A stretch of DNA of 44,934 bases from positions 1 to 44,934 of the forward strand of contig JAJEHL010000013.1 in NCBI GenBank assembly GCA_022823725.1, read 5' to 3'. Below the pieces are notes generated by a model. It did no database searches. It saw nothing but the letters and a program-made list of their open reading frames with translations, and was not told where the DNA came from. The translations under genes and the position numbers were made by a program. Below are positions 42,695-44,934 of the stretch, piece by piece. Origin of the DNA: Candidatus Latescibacterota bacterium. Lineage in GTDB: Bacteria > Latescibacterota > UBA2968. Each line of letters begins with the position of its first letter. Within the stretch, counting starts at the first letter, position 1.

Positions 42695-43018
42695 CTACGT
42701 CAGAGCATCAAATCCTAGCGCAAAAGAAATGGCAAGACGGACTTCGTGCATCTTTTCAGTAGGCAGACGAGTGATGAAAGCACCGAGGTTGCTTTTGGAA
42801 ATGGTCTGAAGATTATCGAGATTAATTGCACAGGCTGTTTTTACTCCATCGTCAGGAGTCAAGATGACCTCTGTGGGAATGCCGCGAATCGCTGTGGTAA
42901 GTGGTGCTATAGTAATAGATGTAAGGTGAGATATAGCAGAGGTGCGAGTGAGGATTAGTACAGGACGGCGTTTGTCTGGTTGCTTAAATGTGTACCAGTA
43001 AACATCTCCTCGATTCAT
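42695..43018 (-). CDS. mazF: MazF/PemK-type mRNA interferase toxin
   Basis: This 107-residue protein has the MazF fold signs: RGDVYWYTF at the N-terminus, RRPVLILTR, and IAPLTTAIRGIPTEV, followed by CAINLDNLQTISKSNLG. Such toxins cut RNA at short sequences. Its ATG overlaps the antitoxin stop by four bases. It is the last gene of the three-gene operon, convergent with the ABC gene. Confidence 0.9.
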   Translation of the reverse strand: MNRGDVYWYTFKQPDKRRPVLILTRTSAISHLTSITIAPLTTAIRGIPTEVILTPDDGVKTACAINLDNLQTISKSNLGAFITRLPTEKMHEVRLAISFALGFDALT

Positions 43019-43248
43019 TGATCACCCCAAACTTGTTCTGTTTCCCAAACGTCAAATTCACCTTCTGTCACAGGGTGTTTTTTATATCCCTCTCGATGTT
43101 TTTTTTCTAAAGCCGGTATGAGCGAATCTTTGAGTACCAATCTGAGTGAATTGCAAATAAATTCAGATCGAGTAGTACCGCTTTCTCTGATCGCATGTTC
43201 AACTTCGGCCAATAGATCCTCGTCAATTTCCATTTGAATTGTTTTCAT
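43015..43248 (-). CDS. Ribbon-helix-helix antitoxin (MazE-like)
   Basis: This 77-residue protein begins MKTIQMEIDEDLLAEVEHAI with TTRSEFICNSLRLVL, a typical ribbon-helix-helix DNA-binding domain. The C-terminal tail (EGEFDVWETEQVWGD) is acidic and aromatic, as expected for the toxin-binding part. ATG 43248 has GGGAG upstream; the frame is open further but through the preceding gene. It would neutralise the MazF-like toxin and repress its own operon. Confidence 0.82.
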   Translation of the reverse strand: MKTIQMEIDEDLLAEVEHAIRESGTTRSEFICNSLRLVLKDSLIPALEKKHREGYKKHPVTEGEFDVWETEQVWGDQ

Positions 43249-43255
43249 AAGCTCC

Positions 43256-43456
43256 CTATAAGGTTTTTTGCACAGTATATTGAAGTGCTTGTTGAATATC
43301 TGCGGCTTCAAGATAAGGATAAGCTGCAAGAATCTCTTCTGTTGACATCCGATTTGCAACCAAATTGACCAAAAGAGAAACCGTTATGCGCATGCCGCGG
43401 ATACACGCGCGTCCCCCCATCATTTTGGGATCAAATGTTATGCGATCGAATTTCAT
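43256..43456 (-). CDS. DUF433 family protein (antitoxin-like)
   Basis: This 66-residue protein has the DUF433 pattern: FDPKMMGGRACIRGMRITVSLL followed by STEEILAAYPYLEAADIQQAL. DUF433 proteins are usually antitoxin-like partners of PIN-type toxins. Here it lies 7 bases upstream of the MazE-like gene instead, in the same operon. The ATG at 43456 has a GGGAG site; the upstream open frame is not supported. Whether it takes part in the MazF system is unknown. Confidence 0.85.
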   Translation of the reverse strand: MKFDRITFDPKMMGGRACIRGMRITVSLLVNLVANRMSTEEILAAYPYLEAADIQQALQYTVQKTL

Positions 43457-43554
43457 TCTAACTCCCTTTACGCATTGATCGGATGCATTGCTTAATATCG
43501 CAAACTTTGACCGATTTTGCAATTCTAACCGTTAAAAAAACAGGAATGAATAAA

Positions 43555-44472
43555 ATGGCTAAGGAATTTGAAGAAGCAGTTGATGCCGTGATTTCCGGTG
43601 ATATTGAGACGCTTAAATCGCTGATCAGGAGAGAGCCTGATCTGATTCGCAGGCGATCATCCAGAGCGCATGGGGCGATGTTGATCCACTATGTGGCGGC
43701 AAATGGCGTGGAAGATGAACGGCAGAGTACACCGGTTAATGCCGTTGATGTAGCAAATGTGCTCATTGATGCCGGGGCTGAGATAGATGCCACGTTTCTG
43801 GATGGAGGCTCGGGGACTACACCCCTTGTTTCACTGGTGACCAGTTTTCATCCACATAAATCGGGCGTTGCCGCTGAGCTTGTGAGCGTATTCGTCAATG
43901 CAGGTGCTAGGGTAGATGGGTTAAAGGGAGATGGTGAACCACTGAGGCTCGCGCTCAGTTTTGAGTATCCCGAGTCGGTTCAGGCTCTTCTCAAATGCGG
44001 TGCAAAGATTATGAATGTCGAAATCGCCGCTGGTTTGGGGGAGCTTGAACTGGTCGAGAAATTTGTCGATGGGGGAGGTTTAGCCCGCAGGAAGTTGGAA
44101 GAGGCATTCTGGTCTGCTTGCAAGTACGGTCACACTGGGGTGGCTGAATGTCTTCTCAAATGCGGGTTGGATATAGACGCAAAGGGTGGGGCGAATAATA
44201 CAGGGTTAATGCTGGCATCACAACGCGGTTGGAGAGATACGGTTGAGATGCTTCTGGGGTACGAAGCTTCTGTTGAGCTAAAGAATGACTTTGGTGGTTC
44301 AGCACTTGGTTCAACGATGTACTTTTTGGCAAATCATCCTGCGCCAGATGCCGATTACGCCGGGGTGATCGAGTTGCTGCTCAATGCGGGGTCCAGGTAC
44401 GACTTCGCCGACAAAGCGACGGGCGATGATGAAGTGGATGATATGCTCCGTAAACGAGGTGTGATCACATAG
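43555..44472 (+). CDS. Ankyrin-repeat-like protein
   Basis: The 305-residue protein consists of helical repeats of about 33 residues of ankyrin type, with units such as AVISGDIETLKSLIRREPDLI, VANVLIDAGAEIDA, SVQALLKCGAKI and GVAECLLKCGLDIDAKG. No signal peptide or catalytic domain is seen. Such proteins bind other proteins; the partner is unknown. ATG 43555 is chosen because AGGA lies 9 bases upstream; an ATG three codons earlier is too close to it. It is divergent from the DUF433/toxin operon and may belong with it as accessory DNA. Confidence 0.78.
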   Translation: MAKEFEEAVDAVISGDIETLKSLIRREPDLIRRRSSRAHGAMLIHYVAANGVEDERQSTPVNAVDVANVLIDAGAEIDATFLDGGSGTTPLVSLVTSFHPHKSGVAAELVSVFVNAGARVDGLKGDGEPLRLALSFEYPESVQALLKCGAKIMNVEIAAGLGELELVEKFVDGGGLARRKLEEAFWSACKYGHTGVAECLLKCGLDIDAKGGANNTGLMLASQRGWRDTVEMLLGYEASVELKNDFGGSALGSTMYFLANHPAPDADYAGVIELLLNAGSRYDFADKATGDDEVDDMLRKRGVIT

Positions 44473-44629
44473 TGGTCTGTCTGCGTCCGTGTCATTTTAG
44501 GGTGAAAATAAATGAGATGCGCCCCAATTCAAAACGCTCCGCACTGAGGAGCGAATTCCTTGGCAACATCAACCTGAATGTCGTCCCACGCCTCGCTCAT
44601 TCTTCCAGCGTTAGCAGAAGATGTACTGC

Positions 44630-44652
44630 TCCCTGCTTACTACATGCAGGGA
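44630..44652. repeat. Small palindrome, copy 3
   Basis: TCCCTGC and GCAGGGA form a perfect 7-bp stem, followed by CAGGCAT. The string CCCTGCTTA...GCAGG...CAGGCAT closely resembles the copy at 36864-36894. It lacks the outer stem of the other two copies. Confidence 0.5.
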
Positions 44653-44711
44653 CAGGCATCGCAATTGTACTGGTATAAGAAAGTTAAGTAAATAGAATTT
44701 GATTTTCTTAC

Positions 44712-44760
44712 ACAAGGGCGATATATTGTCTCGATTGGACTATATATCGCCCTTGTTTTG
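44712..44760 (+). terminator. Strong terminator, perfect 15-bp stem
   Basis: ACAAGGGCGATATAT and ATATATCGCCCTTGT (44712-44726, 44742-44756) form a perfect stem with a 15-base loop, followed by TTTGTATAAAAA. It ends just before the insertion-sequence end, and could shield genes from IS-facing transcription in either direction. Confidence 0.65.
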
Positions 44761-44793
44761 TATAAAAATTTATGCATATTTTGTGAAGGGAAA

Positions 44794-44934
44794 GATAGGG
44801 TCCATATATTTCTGTAAAATGTAAAAAGTCACCGTAGCTCCGAGAAAAGTCTTAAAATAGGGGTGACACGTAATTCTAACCCCAACTTGGAGGCTACGAT
44901 GACTTACCCCAAAGATATAAAAATTGCCGCGCCA
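44794..44934 (+). mobile_element. Insertion-sequence left end, copy B (inverted copy of 1-141)
   Basis: These 141 bases are the exact reverse complement of 1-141 and reach the window edge. The match stops abruptly at 44794, where the flanks become unrelated (GGGAAA before GATAGGG here; GGCGAT at the left copy). The element therefore begins at or very near GATAGGGTCC. The orientation is outward, as at the other end. Confidence 0.75.
44899..44934 (+). CDS. Start of an IS-borne ORF, probably transposase (partial)
   Basis: Identical to the 1-36 frame: TTGGAGG, then ATG at 44899 and eleven further codons to the edge of the window. See copy A for the reasoning; family unknown. Confidence 0.5.
   Translation, partial: MTYPKDIKIAAP

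Larger units (their letters stand above)
44473..44793. other. Non-coding gap between the ankyrin-like gene and the right IS end
   Basis: No convincing gene is seen in these 321 bases. They hold a 6-bp hairpin CGCTCC/GGAGCG at 44535-44553, a copy of the small palindrome at 44630-44652 and a strong terminator at 44712-44760. The last 30 or so bases before the IS end are AT-rich. Confidence 0.6.

Noticed and set aside
44535-44553. Second terminator after the ankyrin-like gene
   Set aside because: The 6-bp stem has no T-run; the stem at 44712 is far better.
1-44934. Linear replicon with inverted terminal repeats
   Set aside because: The repeats contain the start of a reading frame with its ribosome binding site and cut through a host gene; an IS and an assembly overlap explain this better.

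Overview
The window reads as a chromosomal contig from an uncultured, diderm bacterium. It carries a protein with a signal peptide and a probable outer-membrane barrel, a type II fatty-acid operon, several PhyH-type dioxygenases, sulfatases, a GH29 fucosidase and an enolase-superfamily enzyme. That mix suggests a marine or particle-associated lineage of the Latescibacterota/Poribacteria kind. This is an impression from gene content only; no marker phylogeny was possible. No rRNA, tRNA, CRISPR array or phage structural gene was seen.

The two ends are an exact 141-base inverted repeat (1-141 and 44794-44934). Each copy contains an untranslated stretch, a ribosome binding site and the first 12 codons of the same reading frame, pointing outward. 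This is best read as the left end of one multi-copy insertion sequence at both ends. The exact 141-base length also looks like an assembler k-mer overlap. At the left end the element cuts a PhyH-type dioxygenase gene after codon 189.

Region 1 (142-12012, mostly minus strand) is catabolic: a truncated PhyH gene, a small CBM48 protein, a PhyH-HEAT fusion, a divergent mandelate-racemase-like enzyme, a hydrolase/Gfo-Idh-MocA/purT operon, and a sulfatase-PhyH-sulfatase-fucosidase operon. The fucosidase is broken by a 4-base tandem duplication. Region 2 (12136-18620) has a UbiA-family prenyltransferase, a 1191-residue metallopeptidase/beta-propeller/barrel protein and two Opp/Dpp-type ABC ATPases without permeases.

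Region 3 (18706-25981) is a tightly packed set of membrane proteins and soluble partners around a MutL/GlmL-like ASKHA ATPase. There is no glutamate mutase nearby, and the function is unknown. It follows, on the same strand, a housekeeping operon (ndk, yceD, rpmF, fabH, fabD, fabG, acpP, fabF, rnc, lipM-like), for which a good sigma-70-type promoter is visible at 33075-33103.

Region 4 (33241-39647, plus strand) starts from a second good promoter, back to back with the first. It encodes a fatty acyl-CoA reductase, a large acyltransferase, a close homologue of eukaryotic alkyl-DHAP synthase and a short-chain dehydrogenase. Together these could supply all four steps of a eukaryote-like ether-lipid pathway: fatty alcohol, acyl-DHAP, alkyl-DHAP and alkyl-G3P. 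A NagZ-like GH3 enzyme is translationally coupled to the end, and a diacylglycerol-kinase-family gene lies beyond a terminator-like hairpin.

Region 5 (41824-44793) is accessory. It holds a LolD/MacB-type ABC ATPase behind a near-perfect sigma-54 promoter with two upstream activator-like repeats but no permease, a DUF433/antitoxin/MazF toxin operon, an ankyrin-like protein and a strong terminator before the second insertion-sequence end.
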